Shown: positions 46,460 to 57,123 of the stretch, piece by piece
How positions within the stretch are numbered: position 1 is the first letter of the stretch
Layout of the letters: every line of letters begins with the position of its first letter
Origin: Artemia franciscana
Lineage: Eukaryota; Arthropoda; Branchiopoda; Anostraca; Artemiidae
DNA: 64,000 nucleotides
Assembly: GCF_032884065.1 (NCBI RefSeq)
Contig: NC_088871.1
Coordinates: forward strand, 50,860,162-50,924,161
Reading direction: 5' to 3'
Notes under the pieces: generated by a model
Databases searched by the model: none
What the model was told of the DNA's origin: nothing
What the model saw: only the letters and a program-made list of their open reading frames with translations
Position numbers and translations under genes: made by a program

Positions 46460-47100
46460 GGTATATCAAACAATAATAAGACAATCACTAAGGCTCTTCT
46501 AATGTTTGCTCATAATTTATAAAAATGGGGACTAAAGGTGTTTGATAAATCAGGCACTTCTTAATTATTAGCCTTAAAATGAAATTTTGATCAAACTATC
46601 CTCTACCATTTCTTAAACTGCACTGTTCTTTTCTTTAGAATTTGCCTACACTATGTCTCAGTCTGAAAAGTATCATACTACTAAGAAATTTGCTACCCAC
46701 TGAGACCAGGCTAATGCCTCAATAATTACACCATATTCAATTGTATCACCTTTCTTAGAGTTGATTAATTAGTGTTTTTTTTAAATTATTAGGTGCTTCA
46801 TCATTTTCAAAAATCATAATCTTTAGCAACTATTCCTAACCTTACAGCAACTATACTTAAGAAACTCATTTACCATACAATCAGTATCTAGGGCCTTATA
46901 ATACTTTAATCCTTTTAGTACTGTTTCTGATTCTTCCTTGCCAAACTTATCTTCCTTCATATCAAAGGAATTATGAACTTTTTCATTTTCCTCTACATCT
47001 TTTCCTCCAGCTTTAACTTGGTTCAGTACATTCTCAAAAGGTTCTGCCTATGTCTATACCTCTTGTAATTAATACCTCACTTTCTACTATCTTTTTTGCT
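46458..47100 (-). pseudogene. LINE reverse transcriptase, upstream half (split by a Helitron)
   Basis: On the minus strand: a frame of about 70 codons (46857-47065) with ENVLNQVKAGGKDVEEN and KALDTDCMVNEFLKY, the latter a form of the G-K-A-P-G-x-D-x-I block that starts many LINE RT domains. Then KKGDTIEYG, a S-Q-W-V-A-N-F-L stretch, and, up to the Helitron, TPLVPIFINYEQ (the palm A box with its first Asp changed to Asn) and VLLLFDIPD. Stops and shifts are present. Confidence 0.75.
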
Positions 47101-47869
47101 AGTTTTAATTTTTCAAATGCACATCATATTTTCTGAATATTAATGGGTCATATCATGTCCATGGATTTTCTAAAGTTAGGAAATATATTGTGAAGATATT
47201 TGAATCATAATATACTGAGATTGAGCAAAGTTGTGAAGCTGAAAAAACTTTGTCATAAAATTTAATCTAAGGATTTAAGTACCTCATTTAAGTAGAAGAT
47301 CTAGTAGCTTAAATTAGCTAAGTGGATTTAGTAAGATTTAAGTTACTAATGCAAGTTGAATGTTGTCAGATCTACAAATATGATAATTAAAATGATCAGG
47401 CAAAAGATGGACTAGTTCTGAGGGCCAAAGGAGTGCCACAATGGGGTTGAAGAAAACAAAATACACATATGAGAGAATACAAAAGGACTTATAATCAAGA
47501 AGCTGCTTATTTACAGAAATATTTGTTTCAAGGATAAGGTTCCTTGCTTTGTCATGTATCTTAGAGAGCAGTACCAGAGACAAAGAAATGTTTAACACCC
47601 ACAAAAAGTACAATAAAAGATGAATTACTGAAATAAACAAATGAATCCGAAGTTTTACAATCAAACCAGGAAAAAGTGCAAAAATTCTGAAATTCTTCAA
47701 TATGTTTATCTTAATTAGGTTAATAAAATGTACAAAGGAGCGAAACTCATAATATACCAGAACTGAATATACCAACCTCTAGGTATACTGACAGAACCCT
47801 TTGAAAGAGAGGTTTCAGATAGCAGAGAGCAAACCTAAGAAATTCCTATACTAGTGCTATGTTGAATAC
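47101..47869. other. no recognised gene
   Basis: A 145-codon minus-strand frame (47338-47775) is hydrophobic and AT-driven. No family is recognised and it may be continuous with the LINE relic, so I do not call it a gene. Confidence 0.4.
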
Positions 47870-48750
47870 TGTTACGGGGGGGGGGTCTCTTATAAAGTTT
47901 GTTCGATTTCTTATCTAGTTTTCTGATTGCTTATAAAGTTTACTTGATTTCTTATATAGTTTAAGTTGTTTGTGGTATGGGAGCTTTATAGTTAATGGAT
48001 ATAGATTGGGAGGGTTCTATTGACCAATCTCTATAACCTTGGAGACGAATTCATTATCATGACGTTTAGGTTTGCCGAGATGGGCAGATTCCCTTGGGAA
48101 CGTACCAGTAGACAATAGGAACTGTACCTGTACCTTGACTCAAAGACAAACACAATTATTGACAATAATTTTATTTTCTTACTTCATATACAACTTCAGG
48201 TAAAACGGCTCCAATAAATGATAGTAGTATAAAGTGCATCAAAGAGTGACTACCAAAAAACTGAATTACACTCCTAACTTTTAGTTCACCTTATATATCC
48301 CGAATCAACCCGGATTTCTAAATTAAGCACTGGGTAGACTGACCTCAGAAATGTTGCAACACAACTCTTTTTTTGATTATACAACATATGGCTTAACCTC
48401 CTTGCAAAGATTTATTATAACGAGGGTTTTCACCTTCAGTTTGTTGACCAGACCAGATGTAGAAATCTGGTTTCTAATTGGCTTATTCAAAAGTTTGAAT
48501 CTAATTTTGGTAGTCAAAAAAGTATCGTTTTTTGCTTGAAGGAAGATTTGTACCAAAGGTAAAAAGCATCATTTTCGCCCTGTTATAAAACTTGTACTAA
48601 AAAAGCACAAATCCTATGAGATAATTAACTTGCACTTTAAAATCTTTATATGTATAAGAGATTCTTATTTTAAAACTTTCTAAAGTAAATGAATGAGATT
48701 TGGTTTTGAGTTCTGAAAGGGGGAGGGGGTTTGCTGGTCCATATGTTACA
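47870..48750 (-). repeat. 3' LTR (left copy)
   Basis: The left boundary is set by identity with the right LTR (TGTTACGG). The right boundary is inferred at ATGTTACA, which pairs imperfectly with the other end (TGTTAC versus TGTAAC when inverted) and is followed by a polypyrimidine stretch as expected for a minus-strand element. Length is then 881 bp. Over the about 518 bases shared with the right LTR there are three substitutions and a G-run length difference. Confidence 0.8.
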
Positions 48751-48766
48751 TATCCCCTATCCCGCT
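48751..48766 (-). promoter_or_regulatory. candidate polypurine tract
   Basis: Read on the minus strand, GCGGGATAGGGGATA precedes the LTR start. It is purine-rich but not perfect, and this decides the inferred LTR edge. Confidence 0.45.
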
Positions 48767-50423
48767 GTAGATTGACGCCCTCGTCAATCAGAACATTCCC
48801 TGTCCTTAAGTTTTATCTTTCTTACAGTTTTTTATTGTCAAAATATTTTTATTTTAATTCTTTCACCACAGAAATGATTATTTAAAGAAAACGTATATAT
48901 TCCTACACCTTCAATTAACCTACACCTTACGCTTGAATTACATTAATACATCACTTGACATGAATAAGGTTTATACGTGAATACCTGGTTTCACAAAAAA
49001 AAAATTGTATTTATTTATTTTTCAATTGATCCCAGGTATTCTTACAATAAAATGTAAAATATACAACGTTACATAAAAAGAATTTCCACTTGCACTTATA
49101 TTAAGTTTCAACTACTCACTACTTGGCACTTTTTAATTGTTCACCATTTAGTATTTTTGGAATATTATACACCGATCACAATTCTCGTGTCCTTGCCCTA
49201 TCCACTGATTGAACTAATATAATGTCATTCTTTAATTTATCACCCTTAAGTTTTTTTTTTGTTTCTTGAAAATTTAGCAACCGTACAGTCTGTCTTTTTA
49301 TTACGCTTTTACAAAATGGGAAGTGCAGGACTAGGAATACCTATCCCCTAGGAGTTTAAGTACAAAAGTACACCTGGTACTACGGTTCTTCCGTTCCTTT
49401 CCCGCTCCCTTCTGCATTTTAAGCGTTATTCGTATTGTCTTTAATTTATTTGACTGTGGTAGTATTTAAAACCTTACTTTGTGGTTGATTCCAAAGTTTA
49501 TAAGATTAGAATGTTCTGTTTTAAATCTTCATGTGGGTCTGATGTTGTTGATATCGGGTCTTAATGTTGTATTTCGTTACCATCTATGGTGCCTTCGCGG
49601 GTATGCTGTGGTTGTATTTTGGCTGGATGTTACGCCTTCTCTATCTTACGGTGTCCCGTCAGAAGATGAAAATGATAGTATGGTAGATGGCGTTATCTGA
49701 GGTGTTATGTGGGTGATAGCTTTCTGGTTGAATCAGGTGTTTTCGGGCATTCCTTGGCGGTTGACGAATCATGATAAGTGTTTTCCAGTTTTCGACCATT
49801 ACGTAATGTCGGCCAATTGCCAATTTCTGTAATGAAAAAATTTCCAGGCAGAATCATATGGTTATTAAATAGAATAGTAACAATAGTATATAATTATAAA
49901 AGCGATGGTTGTGATTAACATTAATTATTGTGACATTTATATGATAAGCATATGATTATATGATTAAACAAGTAACACTGTTTAAAGGCGTTGATTAAGC
50001 ACATGATTAATTTGGAGGTTTTTTTTTGTATATTTCTAATTCTTTATACTCCCAACGCAAGACTTTGTAGAAAAGTAACGTCTATTTATAGCGTCATAGC
50101 CTTTCTATTGCCATGCGTTAGGAATATTTAGTTTAGGAACACAATATCGAAAATTACAAGAGACAACCTCCATTCTCTTGTTTATATTAAGAAGGGACAA
50201 GTGATTAAACTTGTCAGAGGTCTAGATTTTACAAAAAAATTTTTTGCCAAATATTCATATTACTGATGTAATTCCGCCAAAAAGAAATACAATTAAATCG
50301 TATCTTAGCCTCTTAGCTGTAATACACCAACAATATTTATTAAAGTAGGGACTGGATATATGAATATATATGGGAAAAAGACCTCGATTTTCCTATACTG
50401 TTATATCCTCCCTTTATTATGGC
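48767..50423 (-). other. 3' non-coding region of the LTR element
   Basis: About 1.65 kb between the envelope-like frame and the polypurine tract. Open frames on either strand are short and unconvincing. Long 3' non-coding regions are unusual in gypsy elements. Confidence 0.5.
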
Positions 50424-50900
50424 TTAAATATCATCCGGGGCTGTAGGGTTTAGTTGATGCATTTCTTGAGCATCAATCGCATCGTTTTTTATCGTTTTTC
50501 GTCTCAAGAGCTTTCCATAATTTACTGTGAGTAGCGCTCTTATTGTTAGAGATATAAAAAATACCAAAAATATGGTTATTATTATATTGTACCAGGAATT
50601 TGGTGAGAATAATCCATATTGACTTTCTACGTATTTTAGTCTTTGGTCTTCAGTCGTGAACAACGGTATTTGTAGGTGAATATTTCTCTTTCTGTGCTTC
50701 CTACTAAAACATCACATGAGTTGGGAATATCTTGCTGTTGCGATTCCTTTAGGAAAAGATCTAATATGCAAGATCCGATTTTTACATTATATATAGGTAG
50801 CGCTAGTTGGCAGATTAAATTTTTAAAAGAGACGCATTCTTTTCAATCCTGTGAATTGGCTAGTGCATATTTTCTTCTGTCTTAATCAATTAGCATATAT
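50424..50900 (-). pseudogene. envelope-like protein, C-terminal part with membrane anchor
   Basis: 50424-50663 ends in a hydrophobic stretch of about 23 residues (IIITIFLVFFISLTIRALL) followed by a basic stop-transfer and a polar tail of about 30 residues, the layout of a type I envelope anchor. Upstream, in a frame shifted by one near 50655, about 45 codons with spaced cysteines (GSCILDLFLKE, SCDVLVGSTE) continue to 50850 and beyond through a TGA. The position just before the 3' end of the element is where env lies in errantivirus-like elements. The receptor-binding part is not recognised and the frame is broken. Confidence 0.5.
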
Positions 50901-51881
50901 TCTGCTTCAGGCGTATTGCTCATGAATCAATATTGTTATCAACCTATTCCTAGGAAAGTAATTTCAGTGATTAGTATAAATAAGATCCGTAGTTTGTGCC
51001 AAACCTTTATTATTCTCATATATATAGCCTTGTTGGTTACAGGGCGGTAGGCAAAATTTTCAGATGCATAGTTGCACCTGGCCTAATGCTTAAGTTACTA
51101 ATTTCTTATGGAGTAGAAATTTATTGCCCTATTTTGTTACCAAAATTTTTGATTTATGGTTTAAATTTGAATTTAGTTTAAATCCAACTACAGATGGCTT
51201 AATATAGTCTGAAGCTTAAAACGAGGGTTTGTTATTACATAACAAGATTATAAGGCCTAGTAACTTTATCTCAAAGATCACAGCTTTCTTGGTATGCACT
51301 TTGAGAAATAAATAGCACTATTGGCTGAGGGTGTCATATTGAGGTATAATGTTACCTCCGATAAGTTAGCGTTCTTTTGTATTTTTAACTCCTTCCAGCT
51401 CAAAATTGAGTAGCCTAATTGGTAAAAATAAAAAAAATTTAACCATTAATTTAAATTCGGTCGAGTTTTAGCCTAGTTTCAATGATAAAGTCGTAGGTTA
51501 TTAGTTTCTTTATATATATGGTCTTATTGTCTTATAATTGAGAAGTGATTGTATCTAAATCATTTAAGAAGAGCTAAATTATTAGAAAAAATTTCAAAAA
51601 AAAAAAAATTTTTGTTTATTATGGCCTATGGTTTAAAATAATAGCATTTTTGTTTCATTTAGGTTGTATCTATTCCGTCGAAGATTATTGGGAAACATAT
51701 GGCATTAATTTGTTTAGGTTAAAAGGAAATTAAATTAAATTACTTTATTACTATATGCACAGGTTTTTGGTGCATAGTGTAGTTTTGTGTAGTGTAAACA
51801 CAAATTTATTAAAAAATCTAATTTTTGCAGCGCATTTGATTTTAGTCTTATGCGGCACATAGCGCAGCGCGTAGTGGCGCA
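50901..51881 (-). other. probable decayed upstream part of the envelope-like ORF
   Basis: Short minus-strand open stretches are separated by stops. I cannot identify motifs or decide whether it was ever one frame. Confidence 0.3.
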
Positions 51882-52118
51882 TTAAGTATTTTCCCCTTGA
51901 GCTTGTCTTTTACGGAACACAGTGCATCGGATTGCGGCGCTTTTGTCAACGGCGCATAAAATACTTGTTCTTATTAAGTTTTCCCCTATACAAAATTTTA
52001 GGTTAGTCAACAAATAGGTAAGCGTTTCATTTTCAATTCGATTGAACAAAGAAAGAAAATACGTTTTTCCATTAGGTAGAAACACATTCATAACGCAATC
52101 ATCTTGTCTGTTGAACAT
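51882..52118 (-). CDS. small unrecognised ORF of the LTR element (78 codons)
   Basis: It has an ATG start and a stop at 51882. The composition is protein-like, with DCVMNVFLPNGKTYFLSLF and then a leucine-rich helix-like stretch. It lies on the coding strand between the duplicated non-coding block and the envelope-like region. No family is recognised. It may be an exon of a spliced sub-genomic product. Confidence 0.35.
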   Translation of the reverse strand: MFNRQDDCVMNVFLPNGKTYFLSLFNRIENETLTYLLTNLKFCIGENLIRTSILCAVDKSAAIRCTVFRKRQAQGENT

Positions 52119-52231
52119 TATTCCAGTTTTTTTTTGTTAATTACGTGGATGTCATGTTACAGACGAGTATGGATGTGACTAGTCTTCCGGGTTTTTTTTT
52201 CTCTCGTTGGCAATGACTTATATAAGAAAAC

Positions 52232-53097
52232 TAGATTTTGATCCTTGACTGTATATATAAATATTTTGTATGGTCACGTTTAATTATCAGATACAATTCT
52301 TAGATATGAATATTAGATTCTTTAGATGAATCTAAAGAAATCTTAGATATGACATAGCGTAAGTTTTTTATTCTTATTCTGATTTAAATTTTTGTTTTTT
52401 AATTTTACCCTTTATTATCTCGCCATAAAGTAGAATTTAGTTTTTTAAGGTACACTGAATTATCTCGTGGGGGGGGGGGGTTTGTGGAAGGTTTTATTTA
52501 TTTACGTCATGACATTCCACCTTGTTATAGAAGTGGCTATTTTGCTCATATTTATAGGTCTTTTTTGGATTCTGAAATAATTAGGAATATTCTATTTTAC
52601 TGTTTATCGCAAGAGTCGTTAAATTTATTTATTTATATATATATATATATATTTTTTTTTTAAAAGGGTATGCAGGAACTATGGTTAATTTATTTGCTTA
52701 GATTTTGATCCTTGACTGTATATATAAATATTTTGTATGGTCACGTTTAATTATCAGATACAATTCTTAGATATGAATATTAGATTCTTTAGATGAATCT
52801 AAAGAAATCTTAGATATGACAGCGTCAGTTTTTTATTCTTATTCTGATTTAAATTTTTGTTTTTTAATTTTACCCTTTATTATCTCGCCATAAAGTAGAA
52901 TTTAGTTTTTTAAGGTACACTGAATTATCTCGTGGGGGGGGGGGGTTGTGGAAGGTTTTATTTATTTACGTCATGACATTCCACCTTGTTATAGAAGTGG
53001 CTATTTTGCTCATATTTATAGGTCTTTTTTGGATTCTGAAATAATTAGGAATATTCTATTTTACTGTTTATCGCAAGAGTCGTTAAATTTATTTATT

Positions 53098-53128
<31 letters not shown>

Positions 53129-53164
53129 AGGGTATGCAGGAACTATGGTTAATTTATTTGCTTA
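52232..53164. repeat. 467-bp tandem duplication inside the LTR element
   Basis: 52232-52698 and 52699-53164 are almost identical, including a G-run, the word TATCTCGCCATAAAGTAG and a TATATA run. Differences are limited to a few bases and run lengths. The unit is not protein-coding on the minus strand. An inverted word (TTAGATTCTTTAGATGAATC) in each unit can form a small hairpin. Confidence 0.95.
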
Positions 53165-53438
53165 AGATTATGCACGTGAAATATAATCACAGTTAAAAAT
53201 AATTAACCTCGATTATTTCCACCTGCATTGCTTTATGCTTTTGCCAAGCTTGCTTAGGTATTGGGCCAATGATATGCTATAAAACAGAGGAAATAAGCAG
53301 ATGTATGTATAGTTACTGCATTTTATATATATATATTTTTTTTTATATTAATGAATTTTTACTTTTTTTTTCTTTTCATATTATAGAATTCTTATTATTA
53401 TTATTTTTTTGAGAAAGTTAGAGTACTACAGCCAATTT
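53165..53438. other. AT-rich spacer in the LTR element
   Basis: Runs of T and TTATTA repeats; nothing coding. Confidence 0.5.
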
Positions 53439-53744
53439 TTAGTTTTCTTTTCTTATCTTGCGTGTAAATGAACAAAATAACAAGATGAACAAAATCCTTG
53501 TTATTAACTTATTAGTGATGCTTACGGGAATTTCGAGAAGGAGGTAGAGAGTTTGGTATTGTAATTCTCTTGTTGCCTTCTTAACGGAATTTTCTAAATC
53601 TTGGTCTAATAATTTGTGTTCAATTTTTGACAAATTTGGCAAACTTTGGGTTTTACAAGGTAACCAAGCTGTTCGGTTTTTCAGGTATCTAGTGGGAGTT
53701 TTTATGGTTCTAGTTTTTATATCAAAACTTTCCCCATTCCTCAA
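53439..53744 (-). CDS. partial paralogue of the SOCS-box ORF (N-terminal part only)
   Basis: The 101 codons carry KTQSLPNLS, then a helical block (D-L-E-N-S-V-K-K-A-T-R-E-L-Q-Y-Q-T-L) and LLLEIP. In the SOCS-box ORF upstream the same order occurs: KTQSLPNLS, then E-S-A-I-T-N-A-V-R-N-L-E-Y-N-T-L, then LLQVP. The frame stops at 53439 without the middle part and the SOCS box. It indicates an old duplication of the accessory gene followed by truncation, or a short product kept in its own right. Confidence 0.6.
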   Translation of the reverse strand: MRNGESFDIKTRTIKTPTRYLKNRTAWLPCKTQSLPNLSKIEHKLLDQDLENSVKKATRELQYQTLYLLLEIPVSITNKLITRILFILLFCSFTRKIRKEN

Positions 53745-53953
53745 CTTGGTAAGGTTGGGATAACTTAGGGTTCATTTTAATGGCATGATATTTCTTTTTC
53801 AATTTTTGTTAGTTATAAGCAGGTTAGTTAGCTAATTGGCGGTTATCTTGACACTGGTTTCTTCTAGAATCACGTATGACGTGTGTATTAAGGTATTGAT
53901 TTCTATTTGTTGCCAACCAAATTTTTCTTTTATTTTAAACAGTTCTTCCTTGT

Positions 53954-55048
53954 CTACAAATTAGAAAAATTACATAAAGGGGGAGGAGAAAAAAGGGTAA
54001 AGGGTAAAAGAGGACCGTCAATTTCATAATTTTCCGTAATTCTCAAAATTGAGCCACTATTGGCCAGTAAATTGTACTCTGACTTTAAAAGGTAGGGGGT
54101 TTTGAATGTTAATTGGAAGTCCTTGTCGGTGATCTCGGGGCCGTTTTCCATGTACATTATATATTTCTTCAGGAAAGTGGGAATTTGGAGGCTTCGTATG
54201 GAATAATTAATGTCCCTTTTCCTTAATATTTGCCGTATTTGTTTCCTGCATAGATCTTTTAGACTGAATTTATTTGAGGTCGTGTGAATTATTTTATAAA
54301 TCAATTCCTTACGGAAGCATAGCGGGCTAGCTATGTCTAGGAATCTTTCATACACAATGATGTCTTTATCTGGCAAAATTTTTGATCCAAAATTTTCATC
54401 ATTCAAGTAGAATTTTATTGTCACGTTTCTTAACTCCATATATTGTTCATCATAAATATTATGGGTTGAATTTCTTACGGTTATTGGGTCAAAATTGGCA
54501 TTGTACCATAAATAGTTTTCATATATTCCCAACAATATATTTTCATTTTCCACTATTTTGTAATTCAAATCTAGTAGTAATTCCAGAAACTTTAAGGAAC
54601 ATAGTATTTTGAAACCTGATTCAAAATACTGCGTGTGCCAAAAATTTTCGCGTATTAAAGATGCTATTAAAGGATACATAGCGGGGGGCATTGCTTTGAG
54701 TAGGGCTGCGAAGGTGTATGAAGCATTTTTATGCCTATAATCGTAATCTTTGCTCAATATATCTAGCGAAAAAGAACCGTATAATAGGATTATCATTCCG
54801 TGTATAACGAAATCCTGTTTAAGAATGAGGGGAACTTGTAATAAAGAGCTTAAGGTATTATATTCTAAGTTTCTTACTGCATTAGTTATTGCGGATTCAA
54901 GGATTGTTTCACGTTATTCATAATCTATTACTGAGAGGTTTGGTAAACTTTGAGTTTTATTTGAAATCCAAAATACTGGTCTCGCAAATCTCAGGTCTTG
55001 GTTGGGTTCTAAGGTATCGGTATTACTTAAGGTTCTTCGTCGCGACAT
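53954..55048 (-). CDS. accessory ORF ending in a SOCS box (one in-frame stop)
   Basis: From ATG 55048 the frame is open for 364 codons except for TAA at 54914-54916; without that, translation could start at 54796. The N-terminal two thirds looks helical with leucine pairs (FLELLLDLNYKIV) and may be degenerate ankyrin-type repeats. At 54150-54266 it reads SLKDLCRKQI, an exact (S/T/P)-L-x3-C-x3-(I/L/V/A) Elongin-BC box, then IRSLQIPTFLKKYI, which fits a Cullin-5 box. Such boxes recruit Elongin B/C and Cullin-5 to ubiquitinate a target bound by the N-terminal part, as in ASB and SOCS proteins. About 50 residues follow the box. The target is unknown. Confidence 0.65.
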
Positions 55049-55159
55049 TATCCCGGTTAGTACCAGTCACACGTATAAGCAGGCTAACTATCTAATGAGT
55101 AATTACCTTTTCAGCCTTGAGTCCTTTTGGTGTTTCGTCTAAAAAATTGTAGATTTTGT

Positions 55160-55766
55160 TTATTGTTTGAATTTTTTTGTTTTTAATTTACCTTTAAATG
55201 CGTCTTTTTTTGCTTCTACCGATTTTTTTCTCTTTAAGAAAATGTTATTTCCCCTTACCGCGTATTCTTGGGACGTTGGATCATACATAAATTTGGCGTA
55301 ATGTCGGATTTCATCTAGAGGGTGGTGAATTCATTCGTACTTAATACAATTTTAATTTTTTTTCGATCTTATAACGAATTTTAGGTGGCCTACATTTATC
55401 AATTAAAAGTAGATTAGTTTGATTTGGGCCCTTGCAAAACCAATAGCTTATATTAAATTTTTGTTGTAATTTTCTTATTAATAGTTGAAGGCTTGTCAAG
55501 TTTTTTCCTTTCTTGCTTTTATTTGAATATTTTATTTTTACTTCTCCTCTTGCTGGTTGATATTTAGGGGTATTCGCTAATTTTAAGCCAAATCTATATG
55601 TATGAGGTTCAAATTTTGTTAAATCGTAATTGAGGTACCATGTTTCAGCATACACCTCTTTACCATCATTATCTTGAACTAAGATGGCGGCCACGTATAT
55701 AATGTTTTCCTTGGCATGGATAATTGAAATAAATTCTGTATCTATAATTCCCTTTATCATAGTCAA
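55160..55766 (-). pseudogene. accessory ORF with 3'-5' exonuclease-like features
   Basis: It begins at ATG 55766 with IIDTEFISI, then a strand-rich region with YVAAILV, resembling the D-x-E start (motif I) of DEDD exonucleases. Later comes YWFCKGPNQTN. The frame ends at 55341 in a poly(A) run. In another frame, after a stop, HHPLDEIRHYAKFMYD and about 35 residues continue to 55160, a possible last motif with a conserved His. A DEDDh fold is my inference and the middle Asp was not identified. It lies between pol and the SOCS-box ORF. Confidence 0.35.
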
Positions 55767-57123
55767 ATAATATTTTTAAAAAAATATTTAAGTGCGATCT
55801 TGATACCGCAGGGAGGATAAAGTAGATTTGATGCCAAGTATGAATGTCTGTCAGATATTGCAAGTTATGGCTATATTAATGTCGTTTTTTAGCTATGAGT
55901 TAAATTTATTTGAAGTTACTAAATTTATATGATAGTAGGGAGACGAACCAAGAATATGCCTGAAAGGAGTATGACAATTATAAAGTAAATTTGAACAAGT
56001 TTGGCTATGACTACAATTTACGAAGACGCTTGTTGTCACCTGACTATTTGTAATAATTTTTTTTTTTATTAAGGTTACTAATGAGTTTTAATTTACTATT
56101 ATTTGATGGTTGTCTGTATAAGCTTTATGTTTTGTAATATTTTAGTTTTTACGGTAGATAAGGGGACAGCGATTCCTATAGGGCAGGTGTTAGTTATAGT
56201 TGTGTTAATAAGCTTTTGCTTTAAAGAATTATTATTATAGTAATAAATTAGTTTTGGGATCTATCACAATACTGAGCCCTTTTTGATGGAGAAGGCCAAT
56301 TTTTCAATCGGAGTTTATCAAACTTTTCTGAAAGGTATCCTTTTTTATTTATGGATTCTTATTACGGAGTGGTCACTTGGCGAGGAGCAAAAAAAATTAA
56401 GTCAACTTTCTTTGAGTCATAACCCGACGCTATCAATAAATACATCGAGCTAAGCCCCAAAAAAAATTGAATCAACTCTCTATTAATCATAACTCAATTT
56501 TATCAACAAATAATTATTTTTCTTATACCCTAGGATGATGTTTGCCTATTAACAGTCAACTAAAAAACTTCTGGTTTTCTTTGTATTCTTGATTTTGTAG
56601 TAGTCCTGAAGCGTTGATTCCTGGTCGTTATTCTGGTATTGTTTTACGTGTATATTAAATATTTCTTTAAACTTCTGGGGAGTTGGAGATTATCAAGGGT
56701 ACGGAGAATATTTATTTTTCGAAATAATAGTTAAGCATTAGGAGCTGTTTTTCCAACCCATCTAGCGTTATGTGGCTCTAGCCGCTAACGTTAGTTTATC
56801 GGATCAATTCGTAATAAGAAAATGGCAATAAGGAAATTATGGATGACAAACTGGGACACGTTTGTTTCTCGATTACGAATATACAATACTCACACATTTT
56901 TTTTTTGTGCGACTACCAACTATTGGCTCACAGGGAATTTTGGATTATAACTTAATTTAGTTTGTTCACTTTTTCACTGGTTGTAACACTGAAGAAGTAG
57001 CTTCAAGGAGTCCTCTCAAATAATTACGGAATGGTTTCTTAGCGAAACCAATTAACGATTAGTAAAAAAAAATGACTATTTTATATTTTTTTTCATTTTA
57101 CACAAGGCTGATAGATTCTTTTA
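55767..57123. other. non-coding spacer in the LTR element
   Basis: About 1.35 kb with no frame over 60 codons that looks real. It may contain splice or promoter signals for the downstream ORFs. Two short similar segments near 56390-56420 and 56460-56490 (AAAAAAATTRAGTCAACT-like) are present. Confidence 0.45.

Noticed and set aside
47338..47775. 145-codon minus-strand frame
   Set aside because: Hydrophobic, AT-biased, no recognisable motif and no splice context; possibly part of old repeat sequence.
52948..53196. 82-codon plus-strand frame in the tandem duplication
   Set aside because: It is on the non-coding strand of the LTR element, is broken in the sister unit and contains a TATATA-encoded stretch.
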